Translations under genes and position numbers: made by a program
NCBI GenBank assembly: GCA_947496175.1
Contig: CANMBU010000003.1
Location: 588,334-652,333 of the forward strand
Source of the DNA: an uncultured Roseovarius sp.
GTDB taxonomy: Bacteria > Pseudomonadota > Alphaproteobacteria > Rhodobacterales > Rhodobacteraceae
DNA: 64,000 nucleotides
Reading direction: 5' to 3'
Shown here: positions 1-7,670 of the stretch, one piece after another
Numbering within the stretch: position 1 is the first letter of the stretch
How the letters are laid out: the number at the start of each line of letters is the position of its first letter
Notes under the pieces: model-generated
Seen by the model: only the letters and a program-made list of their open reading frames with translations
What the model was told of the DNA's origin: nothing
The model's database searches: none

Positions 1-797
1 ACCGGCTCAAATCGGTTATTGTGGCGATGGAACGTGAACGCTGGCTCAACTTTCCCGGCGGAAAGGGCGAGCGGCATATCCTCGTGAACCTGACGGATTT
101 CAGCGCGCGGATCATGGACAATGACCATGAGACATTCCGCACCCGTGCTGTCATAGGAATGCACAAGGACGGACGGCGCAGCCCTGAGTTCTCCGATGAA
201 ATGGAGCATATGGTCATAAATCCGACATGGCATGTCCCGCGCTCCATTGCCGTCAAAGAGTATCTGCCCAAGCTGCGCGCCAACCCCAATGCACTGGGAC
301 ATTTGCGGGTGGTCAATTCAAAAGGCCAGACGGTCAGCCGTGGTTCTGCCAATTTTGCCGCCTACAGTGCGCGGACTTTTCCGTTTGCGCTGAAACAGCC
401 GCCATCACCGCGTAATGCTTTGGGGCTGGTGAAGTTCATGTTCCCGAACAAGTACAACATCTACCTGCATGATACGCCTCACAAAGACCTGTTCTCTCGC
501 GAAGTGCGGGCCTACAGCCATGGCTGTATCCGCCTGGCCGATCCGTTTGATTTTGCCTATGAAATTCTGTCCAAACAAGAGGCCGATCCCAAGGCGGCGT
601 TCCACAACACTCTGGACACTGGCAAAGAGACCTATGTGCATCTCGACACCCACGTTCCGGTGCATATCATCTATCGCACGGCTGTGAGTGACGCCAAAGG
701 TGTGGTGCGTTTCCGCAGCGATGTGTACGGACGCGACGCCAAGATTTGGTCAGCGCTCGAACGGGCAGGGGTTTCGTTAAACGCCGTTCAAGGCTAA
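1..797 (+). CDS. L,D-transpeptidase (YkuD/YcbB type), 5' end missing
   Basis: Murein L,D-transpeptidase, which forms 3-3 cross-links in peptidoglycan from tetrapeptide donors in the periplasm. The YkuD active-site motif is visible as YSHGCIRLADPFDF near codon 175 of the visible part, with the catalytic Cys in HGCIRL; the upstream ERERWLNFP and NPTWHVPRSI stretches are typical of the long YcbB-like subgroup. The frame is open to the window edge (from base 3) and the GTG at 21 lies inside conserved sequence, so the true start, signal peptide and peptidoglycan-binding domain are outside the window. It ends 31 bases before lpxD on the same strand, fitting an envelope gene group. Family assignment is firm; the individual substrate is not known. 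Confidence 0.88.
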   Translation, partial: RLKSVIVAMERERWLNFPGGKGERHILVNLTDFSARIMDNDHETFRTRAVIGMHKDGRRSPEFSDEMEHMVINPTWHVPRSIAVKEYLPKLRANPNALGHLRVVNSKGQTVSRGSANFAAYSARTFPFALKQPPSPRNALGLVKFMFPNKYNIYLHDTPHKDLFSREVRAYSHGCIRLADPFDFAYEILSKQEADPKAAFHNTLDTGKETYVHLDTHVPVHIIYRTAVSDAKGVVRFRSDVYGRDAKIWSALERAGVSLNAVQG

Positions 798-828
798 AGG
801 CTTCCCCTGAGAAGCAGGGGGGAGTCGC

Positions 829-1920
829 ATGGGCTATACGGTTGAGCAAATCGCTAAGGCGCTCGGCACAACAGCACTTGGCAACGGCGCGCTGGAAGTA
901 ACCGGCGTGGCCGAGCCGGTGGATGCCGGACGTGATGATCTGGCACTTGCGATGAAACCCGAATATGCCGACACACTTGGTGAGGGTGCTGCGCGCGCCG
1001 CCGTTGTTTGGGACGGCGCAGACTGGCAGGCCCTGGGGCTGGACGCCGCAATTGTCGCTCCGCGTCCGCGCTATGTCATGTCAGGTCTGACCACCATGTT
1101 CGACCCCGGTCAAGGATGGGACACCGGCATTCACCCCTCCGCAGTCGTGGATACAAGCGCTGAACTGGGCGAGGGCGTTACGGTTGGGCCTTTGGCCGTG
1201 GTCTGTGCCGGGGCACGGATCGGGGCCGGGAGCGTGATTGGCCCGCAAGCCTTTGTCGGGGCCGACGCCGTGCTGGGCGAAAAAGCATTCCTGCGGGAAG
1301 GTGTCCGCATTGGCGCGCGTGTGGTCATTGGCGACCGGTTTATCGCACAACCCGGCGCTGTCGTCGGCGGTGACGGATTTTCCTATGTCACGCCGGAGAA
1401 ATCCAACGTCGAGCAGGCGCGCCAGACTTTGGGCTCGCAAGATGGCACCAATGCGCAGGCCTGGACCCGGATCAACAGTTTGGGAGCCGTGCGTATCGGC
1501 GATGATGTGGAGCTTGGCTCGAACTGCACCATCGACCGCGGCACAATCCGGGACACGCGCATCGGCAATGGCACCAAGATCGATAATCTGGTGATGATCG
1601 GGCACAATGTTGAGATTGGAAACGACTCTCTCTTGTGCGGCTGTGTCGGCATTGCGGGGTCCACTCGGATCGGCAACAACGTGGTGCTGGGCGGACAAAC
1701 CGGCGTCAGCGATAATATCTTTATCGGCGACAACGTGATCACCGGGGGCGGCACGATTGTGCTCTCCAATATCCCCGAAGGCCGTGTGATGCTGGGCTAC
1801 CCGGCAATGAAAATGGAGACCACCATGGAAGTCTTCAAAGGCTTTCGACGCCTCAAACGCCTCTTTGCTGACGTGGCGGAGCTTAAGAAAACGGTTTCCA
1901 AGCCGGGTCAGAGTGACTAA
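829..1920 (+). CDS. lpxD: UDP-3-O-acylglucosamine N-acyltransferase LpxD
   Basis: Third committed step of lipid A synthesis: transfers a 3-hydroxyacyl chain from acyl carrier protein to the 2-amino group of UDP-3-O-acylglucosamine. The 363-residue product has an N-terminal uridine-binding domain (about 1-100), then a long left-handed beta helix of hexapeptide repeats (I-G-x-x-x-x, about 105-325) and a helical C-terminus. The segment [18 protein letters not shown] and the IGHNVEIG motif with the catalytic His are in place. ATG at 829 follows a GGGGGGAGTCGC ribosome site. The ACP gene directly downstream may supply its acyl donor. Slightly longer than the usual 340 or so residues, as common in alphaproteobacteria. 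Confidence 0.95.
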   Translation: MGYTVEQIAKALGTTALGNGALEVTGVAEPVDAGRDDLALAMKPEYADTLGEGAARAAVVWDGADWQALGLDAAIVAPRPRYVMSGLTTMFDPGQGWDTGIHPSAVVDTSAELGEGVTVGPLAVVCAGARIGAGSVIGPQAFVGADAVLGEKAFLREGVRIGARVVIGDRFIAQPGAVVGGDGFSYVTPEKSNVEQARQTLGSQDGTNAQAWTRINSLGAVRIGDDVELGSNCTIDRGTIRDTRIGNGTKIDNLVMIGHNVEIGNDSLLCGCVGIAGSTRIGNNVVLGGQTGVSDNIFIGDNVITGGGTIVLSNIPEGRVMLGYPAMKMETTMEVFKGFRRLKRLFADVAELKKTVSKPGQSD

Positions 1921-1953
1921 ATCACCCTCGTGGCCATAAAGAGGGTGCAAGAC

Positions 1954-2229
1954 ATGGACACGTCGGTGGATAGCATAAAGACTCGCGTCATCGAGATCAT
2001 TGCCGAACAGGCGGTGCTAGAGCCGTCCGATGTCACGCTCGAAAGCACGCTTGAGGATCTCGGGATCGACAGCCTTGGGCTGGTGGAAAGTATTTTCGCT
2101 ATAGAAGAGGCGTTTGACATCTCTATCCCTTTCAATGCCAACGCGCCGCAGGAGAGCGATTTTGACATCACATCGGTGGCCTCGATCCTGAAAGGGATCG
2201 AACGGCTCGTGGCGGAACAGCACGGGTGA
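1954..2229 (+). CDS. Acyl carrier protein, specialised
   Basis: Acyl carrier protein of 91 residues. The phosphopantetheine attachment motif GIDSLGLVES gives the modifiable Ser. It differs from the general fatty-acid AcpP (EFGAD-SLDTVELVM) in the residues around the Ser and has an Asn/Ala/Pro-rich loop (NANAPQESDFD) before the last helix, so it probably serves a dedicated acyl chain. I chose ATG 1954, which has GAGGGTG eight bases upstream; a GTG at 1930 would add eight residues with no ribosome site. It overlaps the ketoacyl synthase by four bases (GTGA), so the pair is translationally coupled. Product chain not known; a role with LpxD or another envelope lipid is inference from neighbours. 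Confidence 0.85.
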   Translation: MDTSVDSIKTRVIEIIAEQAVLEPSDVTLESTLEDLGIDSLGLVESIFAIEEAFDISIPFNANAPQESDFDITSVASILKGIERLVAEQHG

Positions 2230-3437
2230 AACGGGTCGTCATCACCGGCGCGGGAACGATCAATGCGTTGGGGCAGAACGTTCCCGATACGTTTGAGGCG
2301 ATGCGCGAAGGGCGGTGTGGAATTGGCCCGCTGGACATTCCCGACGTCGATCGGCTTGCCATCAAGATCGGCGGTCAGGTACAGGGCTATGACCCTGAGG
2401 ACCGGTTCAACCGACAGCAATTGGCCCTCTATGACCGGTTCACACAATTCACCCTGATTGCTGCACGCGAGGCAATCTCGCAATCCGGGTTGGAGTTTTC
2501 CGGCGCATTGGCCGCACGGGCCGGGGTGGTGCTTGGCAATTCAGGCGGGGGGATGACCACGCTCGATGAAAACTATCGGACGGTCTATGAGGATGGCAAA
2601 AATCGGGTGCACCCTTTTGTCGTGCCCAAACTGATGAACAACGCCGCCGCCAGCCATGTGTCGATGGAGTTCAATCTCAAAGGCCCAAGCTTTACCGTCT
2701 CGACCGCCTGCGCCAGCTCAAATCACGCCATGGCCCAGGCCTTTCAACTTGTACATGGCGGTGCGGCCCCGGTGATGGTCACCGGCGGATCAGAATCCAT
2801 GTTATGCTTTGGCGGCGTAAAAGCCTGGGAAGGGCTGCGCGTCATGTCCAAGGACGCATGCCGTCCGTTCTCGGCCAACCGCAACGGGATGGTGCAGGGC
2901 GAGGGCGCGGGCATTTTTGTCTTTGAAGAGTATGAGCACGCCAAAAAACGCGGTGCTGAGATCCTTGCCGAAGTGGCCGGGTTCGCCATGTCCTCGGATG
3001 CGGCCGATATCGTGATGCCCTCCAAGAACGGCGCGGCGCGCGCCATCAAGGGCGCGATGAAAGATGCGCGCGTGAATTGCAGCGACGTGGGCTATATCAA
3101 CGCCCATGGCACCGGCACGGCGGCCAATGACAAGACCGAAAGTGCCGCCGTGGCAGACGCGTTTGGCGCGCATGCGGATAAGCTGATGATGTCGTCCACC
3201 AAGTCGATGCATGGCCACCTGATCGGTGGCACCGGCGCGGTCGAGCTCTTGGCCTGCATCATGGCGCTGCGTGATGGGGTGATTGCACCCACAATCAACT
3301 ACGAAGAACCCGATCCGGAATGCGCGCTTGATGTGGTGCCCAACGTGGCGCGTGAGGCCAAGGTTGATGTGGCGCTGAGCAACGCTTTTGCCTTTGGCGG
3401 ATTGAACGCCGTGCTGGCACTTAAGCGCTTCACGTAA
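2226..3437 (+). CDS. Beta-ketoacyl-ACP synthase (KAS II/FabF-like)
   Basis: Condensing enzyme that elongates acyl-ACP with malonyl-ACP. The 403-residue thiolase-fold protein carries the Cys-His-His triad: STACASSNHA (Cys162), INAHGTGT (His294) and KSMHGHLIGGTG (His331). It starts at GTG 2226, overlapping the ACP stop codon, and so is coupled to its own carrier protein. Position behind lpxD and a non-standard ACP suggests a role in a special envelope acyl chain rather than bulk fatty-acid synthesis; the house-keeping fabF would be elsewhere. A bidirectional hairpin follows it. Confidence 0.88.
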   Translation: MKRVVITGAGTINALGQNVPDTFEAMREGRCGIGPLDIPDVDRLAIKIGGQVQGYDPEDRFNRQQLALYDRFTQFTLIAAREAISQSGLEFSGALAARAGVVLGNSGGGMTTLDENYRTVYEDGKNRVHPFVVPKLMNNAAASHVSMEFNLKGPSFTVSTACASSNHAMAQAFQLVHGGAAPVMVTGGSESMLCFGGVKAWEGLRVMSKDACRPFSANRNGMVQGEGAGIFVFEEYEHAKKRGAEILAEVAGFAMSSDAADIVMPSKNGAARAIKGAMKDARVNCSDVGYINAHGTGTAANDKTESAAVADAFGAHADKLMMSSTKSMHGHLIGGTGAVELLACIMALRDGVIAPTINYEEPDPECALDVVPNVAREAKVDVALSNAFAFGGLNAVLALKRFT

Positions 3438-3529
3438 GAACGCATGCTCTATGTTTGTGCCGACGCGCAATATCGGTCGTTGCTTTTGGTGACCGGCTGA
3501 CCACAGCGCGGTAAACGTGCTAACCCGCA

Positions 3530-3561
3530 AAAAAGCCGCCAACATGTGTTGACGGCTTTTC
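3530..3561. terminator. Bidirectional intrinsic terminator
   Basis: A-run, 14-base arms AAAAGCCGCCAACA and TGTTGACGGCTTTT (one G-T wobble) and a short loop. It lies between the convergent ketoacyl synthase and ialB genes, with T-runs usable on both strands. Confidence 0.8.
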
Positions 3562-3586
3562 AGTCAGCTCTTTGTGGTAAGCTTTG

Positions 3587-3632
3587 AAGCGTTTCACGAT
3601 ACACCTGACTCACAGATGATCGCGAAATGCTT
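3587..3632. repeat. Dispersed palindromic element, copy 1
   Basis: Arms AAGCGTTTCACGAT (3587-3600) and ATCGCGAAATGCTT (3619-3632) flank an 18-base loop. The two non-identities between arms both make G-T wobble pairs, so the stem is kept. A second copy with perfect arms and 14 of 18 loop bases identical lies at 46050-46095. This copy touches the last base of the ialB stop codon, so it may also act in 3'-end formation. Confidence 0.75.
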
Positions 3633-4285
3633 TAGTTCTGTGTGCCAGCCACGGACACTTCGTTATAGGCGGCGGTAAAGCCACTCAGCGACGCGTTGAT
3701 CACAACCTGCTGATCCGGAGCCTGGGCGGGAGTGAGTGTCAGCGTGGCGGCGACACCTGCGCGAAAACTCGCGATGTCCTGTTCCGTAAAGCCGATACGG
3801 GCAAAGCATCCAACCAACGAGCAAAAGGAATAGCTGTACCCTTTGGCCGTGCCGCCATCCACTGACAGCTTTAACCCCTCAGGCAACAGCGTGCCAAGGG
3901 GGACGACGATGGTCGCGCCCGCCACGGCCTGTCCATTCCCGGGAAGCTTGAAAATGGTAAACTCAGCAACCGGGTTGCCCGCGTCCTCGCGCAGCAACTG
4001 GTACATCTGGCACGGATCCTCCCCGGCTTCAGAGCGGAAACACTGAAGTTGCCAGTCGCCATAGGTTTCCTTGATATAGGCCTCTTCGTCATTCGTGACC
4101 TCACGGCCCAAATCCAGCCCTGCATCCGGGTTGCCCGGCTCGGCAGGTGCTTCGGTTTGAGCCTCTTGTGCCGTATCTTCCGTTTGCGCCGGCTCCGCCT
4201 CGGAGGTTTCTGTTTCTTGCGCCCAAAGCGGCGATCCCATGCCGAGAAGCGCAATCAAAGGCAATGTACGAATAAATGTGGGCAT
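3632..4285 (-). CDS. Invasion-associated locus B (IalB) family protein, exported
   Basis: Exported 217-residue protein of the IalB family. A signal peptide (MPTFIRTLPLIALLGMGSPLWAQ) is followed by a low-complexity Glu/Ala/Thr-rich linker (about 23-55) and the IalB domain, with YGDWQLQCFR, DPCQMYQLL and the paired-Cys motif CSLVGCFARIGFT. In Bartonella the family was linked to erythrocyte invasion, but it is widespread in free-living alphaproteobacteria where its role is unclear. ATG 4285 has GGGGAG just upstream. No partner genes nearby; function in this organism cannot be stated. Confidence 0.85.
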   Translation of the reverse strand: MPTFIRTLPLIALLGMGSPLWAQETETSEAEPAQTEDTAQEAQTEAPAEPGNPDAGLDLGREVTNDEEAYIKETYGDWQLQCFRSEAGEDPCQMYQLLREDAGNPVAEFTIFKLPGNGQAVAGATIVVPLGTLLPEGLKLSVDGGTAKGYSYSFCSLVGCFARIGFTEQDIASFRAGVAATLTLTPAQAPDQQVVINASLSGFTAAYNEVSVAGTQN

Positions 4286-4442
4286 GTGCTCCCCAATATG
4301 TTGCTCGTCCGTTGTCGCAGCGCTCTAACATGGCCTGCGCAGAGTGTCAGGATAAAATCGCAGCAAATTGACCTGTGCAAGGCAATTTTCTGCCGTTCCA
4401 TATCATGGCGAAGACAATAAAAATGTGCGCAAGGACACCCCC

Positions 4443-4512
4443 GAAAAAAGAAAAGAGACCTTTCGGTCTCTTTCCCTGTTTCTCCCTGCCGGACTGGCCG
4501 ACTTATTCATTG
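4443..4512 (-). ncRNA. Candidate small RNA with own promoter and terminator
   Basis: On the minus strand a sigma-70-type promoter TTGACG (4547-4542), 17-base spacer and TAGCGT (4524-4519) precedes a transcript of about 70 bases. This ends in the stem AAAGAGACC/GGTCTCTTT (4453-4473) followed by TTTTCTTTTTT, a strong intrinsic terminator. An ATG at its start opens a 36-codon frame that runs through the hairpin and lacks a ribosome site, so an RNA is more likely than a peptide. Separated by its own promoter from the sRNA candidate to its right. Evidence is signals only, no homology recognised. Confidence 0.45.
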
Positions 4513-4607
4513 AGCGAGACGCTAGGATACTTCATGTGACCCGTCAACAGGTTAATTTAGAATTTTGTTTTCGGGCCGTTTTGCGGCGCTATTCCGCGCA
4601 GCGCCTG

Positions 4608-4693
4608 AAGAAAAAAAGGGCCGCGCAAATGAGCGCGGCCAGTCTGACAGGGAGGAAGTCATCCCGGACCAAGAGGACATGCGTCCGGGATCA
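4608..4693 (-). ncRNA. Candidate trans-acting sRNA, MmgR/suhB (alpha-r8)-like
   Basis: Minus-strand element of about 85 bases with three parts: a 5' hairpin with perfect 9-bp arms (ATCCCGGAC at 4661-4669 against GTCCGGGAT at 4683-4691), a 20-base unpaired linker containing CTTCCTCCCT, and a terminator hairpin GGCCGCGC/GCGCGGCC (4619-4640) followed by seven T. Two hairpins around a UUUCCUCCCU-like linker is the known layout of the alphaproteobacterial alpha-r8 family (MmgR of Sinorhizobium; Rfam suhB), and the linker can pair with ribosome-binding sites. Family membership is from memory of that motif, with one base different. Hfq, encoded at 51584, is a plausible partner. No clear promoter box was seen. 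Confidence 0.6.
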
Positions 4694-4767
4694 CGATAAG
4701 GTATGGCATCCAATCGTTAACTTTGTATGTTCACACCGTGGTATTTTTTTGACGTGGGGGCAGGGCC

Positions 4768-6309
4768 TTGGAAAACAGTATCTTTTTGGGCGGCGGTGGT
4801 GTGGATTACGCCGAAAAACAGGGGCTCACGCTGAAATATGCCAACCGCCATGGCTTGATTGCGGGCGCGACTGGCACCGGGAAAACCGTGACGCTCCAGA
4901 TTCTGGCCGAAGGGTTTTCGTCCGCCGGGGTGCCGGTCTTCCTGTCGGATGTGAAAGGCGATCTGTCTGGATTGGCCGCGGCAGGCAGCGAAACCTTCAA
5001 GCTGCACGACGCATTTATGAAGCGCGCAAAACAGATTGGCTTTGACGACTACCGCTACGAGGCTTTTCCGGTCACATTCTGGGATCTCTTTGGAGAGCAG
5101 GGCCACCCGGTCCGCGCAACGGTTGCCGAAATGGGCCCGTTGCTTCTCAGCCGTCTGATGCAGCTCAGCGAGGCGCAGGAAGGGGTGATGAACATCGCGT
5201 TCCGTGTGGCCGATGAACAGGGGTTGCCGCTTCTGGACCTCAAGGATCTGCAATCCTTGCTCGTGTGGGTCGGAGAAAACTCCGGTGAGTTGAGCTTGCG
5301 CTATGGCAATGTCTCGGCCCAATCAGTGGGTGCGATCCAGAGATCTTTGCTTGTTCTGGAAAATCAGGGCGGGACACAATTCTTTGCAGAACCGGCACTT
5401 GATCTCGATGACCTGATGAGTGTGGCCCCGGACGGGCGCGGGCAGATCAATGTGCTGGCGGCAGACAAGCTGATGGGCGCGCCAAGGCTCTATGCGACGT
5501 TCCTGCTTTGGCTTCTGTCCGAGCTTTTTGAAACACTGCCCGAAGTTGGCGACCCGGACAAACCCAAGCTGGTGTTCTTCTTTGATGAAGCGCATTTGCT
5601 CTTTGAGGACGCCCCCAAAGCGCTCGTTGATAAAGTTGAACAGGTGGCGCGACTGATCCGCTCCAAAGGGGTTGGCGTCTATTTCATCACCCAAAACCCC
5701 GACGACGTGCCCGAGGACATTCTGGGCCAGCTTGGCAACCGGGTGCAGCACGCCTTGCGCGCCTTCACCGCACGGGATCGCAAGGCGCTGGAACGCGCCG
5801 CCGAAACCTATCGCCCGAACAACCGTTTCGACACGGTGGACGCCATACGGGATGTCGGCGTGGGCGAGGCTGTGACCTCGATGCTTGAAGACAAGGGCGT
5901 GCCGGGCATCGTGGAACGCACACTTATCCGCCCGCCATCCTCGAAACTTGGCCCAATTGATGATGCGATGCGCAAACAGGTGCTGGTATCCTCCCCTGTG
6001 GCTGGAAAATACGAAACACCGCTGGATCGCAAATCCGCGTTTGAGATGCTTCAGGAGCGCGCTGAGAAAGCTGCAAAAGAAGCCGAAGACGCAGAAACTC
6101 GCGCAGAAGAACAATCCGCCGCGGAACGCGAATTCAATGCCGGACGGCGGTATTCGGGGTCGCGCGTTGAGCGATCCAGCTCGCGCTCCCGCAAAAAGAC
6201 CGAGAGCTTTGGTGGTGCCGTTTTGGATGTGGTTGTGAAAGAACTCAAAGGCACCACAGGCCGGCGGATCGTGCGCGGCATTCTCGGCGGGCTGTTTAAA
6301 GGGCGGTAA
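4768..6309 (+). CDS. HerA/YjgR-type ATPase (DUF853)
   Basis: Cytosolic 513-residue AAA+-like ATPase of the HerA-FtsK group, YjgR/DUF853 branch. Walker A GATGTGKTVT lies near residue 33 and Walker B KLVFFFDEAHLLFED near residue 270; an Arg/Lys and Ser-rich C-terminal tail (about 440-500, with a Glu/Ala coiled coil before it) follows. The biological role of YjgR proteins is not established; relatives pump or unwind DNA. The frame starts at TTG 4768 with GGGGGCAGGG upstream; there is no in-frame ATG before the conserved GGGGVDYAEKQG region. Two tight hairpins follow the stop. Confidence 0.8.
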   Translation: MENSIFLGGGGVDYAEKQGLTLKYANRHGLIAGATGTGKTVTLQILAEGFSSAGVPVFLSDVKGDLSGLAAAGSETFKLHDAFMKRAKQIGFDDYRYEAFPVTFWDLFGEQGHPVRATVAEMGPLLLSRLMQLSEAQEGVMNIAFRVADEQGLPLLDLKDLQSLLVWVGENSGELSLRYGNVSAQSVGAIQRSLLVLENQGGTQFFAEPALDLDDLMSVAPDGRGQINVLAADKLMGAPRLYATFLLWLLSELFETLPEVGDPDKPKLVFFFDEAHLLFEDAPKALVDKVEQVARLIRSKGVGVYFITQNPDDVPEDILGQLGNRVQHALRAFTARDRKALERAAETYRPNNRFDTVDAIRDVGVGEAVTSMLEDKGVPGIVERTLIRPPSSKLGPIDDAMRKQVLVSSPVAGKYETPLDRKSAFEMLQERAEKAAKEAEDAETRAEEQSAAEREFNAGRRYSGSRVERSSSRSRKKTESFGGAVLDVVVKELKGTTGRRIVRGILGGLFKGR

Positions 6310-6355
6310 AATCCTTTCAGAAAGGATTTCGCAAAAGCTTTCAAAAAGCTTTTGC
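6309..6355. terminator. Tandem hairpins between convergent genes
   Basis: Two perfect stems in a row: AAATCCTTT/AAAGGATTT (6309-6329) and GCAAAAGCTTT/AAAGCTTTTGC (6331-6355), each with a 3-base loop. They fill the 48 bases between the ATPase stop and the stop of the opposing kinase-like gene and can terminate both. Confidence 0.75.
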
Positions 6356-6357
6356 CC

Positions 6358-7329
6358 TTATGTCCCAATGGCCTTCAGATCTTCAAGAAGCGCCTCGGAC
6401 ATGTCCTGCGCGCGTCGAACACGCGATGTCGACAAGTCTCTGGTTTCAGCGCGCATCAGTGCCTCTGCTCCGAGAAAGAAGGGCAGGATCACATTGCGTT
6501 CCACCTCATCCATTGCAAATGTATCGGCGAAAGCATCAAGACCTTCGGCGTCGACCCCGAGCCGCATTTTGCCCGAGGGTATCATCCCGCGCCGTCCCAT
6601 ATGCATCAGGAACCGCGCCATATCCTTATAGATCGGCGCAGGCAGCGAACCACCGCAATCTATGCCAGTCAGGCGTGTCTTCTCTGCAATCAGATTGTTG
6701 GGATGAAAATCCCCATGACTGATGGCCTTGCGCCAGTCTTTGCGAGCTATGGCGCCAGCGAGGCGTTTGATCTCTATGAGGATGCTCTGCTCCAGTTTGC
6801 GCAGCCGATTAAACGCTTGTGCCTCCAGCCCCCGTTCAGCGCGTGCAATCCATTGCCGTGTGTCGACCGCGGCATGGGTTTCGGTCGGAGTGGTGTAGGT
6901 GCGAAGCCAGTGCGCCGCCGGTTTGAGCCATTTGGCGCGTTTATCCGGCGCGCTATCATAGAACAGCTCCAGCAATGGGGTGCCGGGGATATCGGCAAGG
7001 GCCACAATTCCGGCTTTCGCGGCACAGGCCAAAGGCCTGCAGACCTGCGCGTCGCCTGCGTTCATGTAGGTCCAAACACGCTGCAGTTCGTTCCAATCAC
7101 GCAGGCAAGCCTCGGGATCGCTCAGAAAGACACGAAAGACTGTTGGGCGCACCCCCAGCATACCCCTCAGGATCACGCGCTTGCCCTCGACATGACGTAT
7201 GATCTCACTTGGATCGGCGGTTTCAAAAATTGGGTCTTCTGCGCTGGCTGCTTCAAACTTTGCCGTCACCTCAGCCAACGCATCCAGGTCGGGCAGGGGG
7301 GGGATCTTGGACTCGGACGCAGGGGACAT
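6358..7329 (-). CDS. Aminoglycoside phosphotransferase-fold kinase (APH family)
   Basis: Small-molecule kinase fold of about 323 residues. The APH catalytic loop ISHGDFHPNNLI and the metal-binding TGIDCGGS segment (Asp in the DFG-like position) are visible about two-thirds along the protein. The substrate cannot be told from the sequence; this family includes choline, homoserine, hydroxylysine and antibiotic kinases. I prefer ATG 7329 because GGAAAGGA stands eight bases upstream; ATG 7353 would add eight residues. Divergent from xseB with about 98 bases between them. Confidence 0.72.
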   Translation of the reverse strand: MSPASESKIPPLPDLDALAEVTAKFEAASAEDPIFETADPSEIIRHVEGKRVILRGMLGVRPTVFRVFLSDPEACLRDWNELQRVWTYMNAGDAQVCRPLACAAKAGIVALADIPGTPLLELFYDSAPDKRAKWLKPAAHWLRTYTTPTETHAAVDTRQWIARAERGLEAQAFNRLRKLEQSILIEIKRLAGAIARKDWRKAISHGDFHPNNLIAEKTRLTGIDCGGSLPAPIYKDMARFLMHMGRRGMIPSGKMRLGVDAEGLDAFADTFAMDEVERNVILPFFLGAEALMRAETRDLSTSRVRRAQDMSEALLEDLKAIGT

Positions 7330-7427
7330 GGCGCATCCTTTCCGATGGCTCAAAAGGCGTCAACTGAATTGAACCTGTCGCGCGCCGTGTTTATGGTGGC
7401 GCGACATGAACACGACAGGACCCCGCC

Positions 7428-7670
7428 ATGACCGAGACGCCCATTCCCGAGATGTCCTTCGAGGACGCCATGAAAGCGTTGGAAGAGGTGGTGTCGCGGC
7501 TTGAAAGAGGCGATGTGCCTCTGGAGCAATCCATCAGCCTTTACGAACGCGGTGCCGCGCTCAAGAAGCGGTGCGAGGACAAGCTGAAAGAGGCCGAGGA
7601 AAAGGTTGCGGCAATCACGCTGGATGCCGACGGCACGCCCAAGGGAACGACACCTGTCGAGGGACTTTGA
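7428..7670 (+). CDS. xseB: Exodeoxyribonuclease VII small subunit
   Basis: Small subunit (80 residues) of exonuclease VII, which degrades single-stranded DNA processively in both directions together with XseA. The family signature is clear: [20 protein letters not shown], then [19 protein letters not shown], forming a helical coiled hairpin. Its stop overlaps the ispA start (TGATG). The xseB-ispA-dxs order is common in proteobacteria. xseA is not in the window. Confidence 0.95.
   Translation: MTETPIPEMSFEDAMKALEEVVSRLERGDVPLEQSISLYERGAALKKRCEDKLKEAEEKVAAITLDADGTPKGTTPVEGL

Noticed and set aside
1081..1950. 289-codon minus-strand frame across lpxD
   Set aside because: Mirror frame of a G+C-rich real gene; His/Asp-rich composition typical of antisense frames.
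4443..4512. 36-codon peptide within the sRNA candidate
   Set aside because: No ribosome site, and the frame runs through the terminator stem.
4368..5045. 225-codon plus-strand frame
   Set aside because: It crosses both sRNA candidates and overlaps the ATPase start in another frame; no family similarity and no ribosome site.
5323..6114. 263-codon frame antisense to the ATPase
   Set aside because: Shadow of a conserved gene; no motifs.
6352..7431. 359-codon plus-strand frame opposite the APH-fold gene
   Set aside because: The minus strand has the APH catalytic motifs and a ribosome site; the plus frame has neither.
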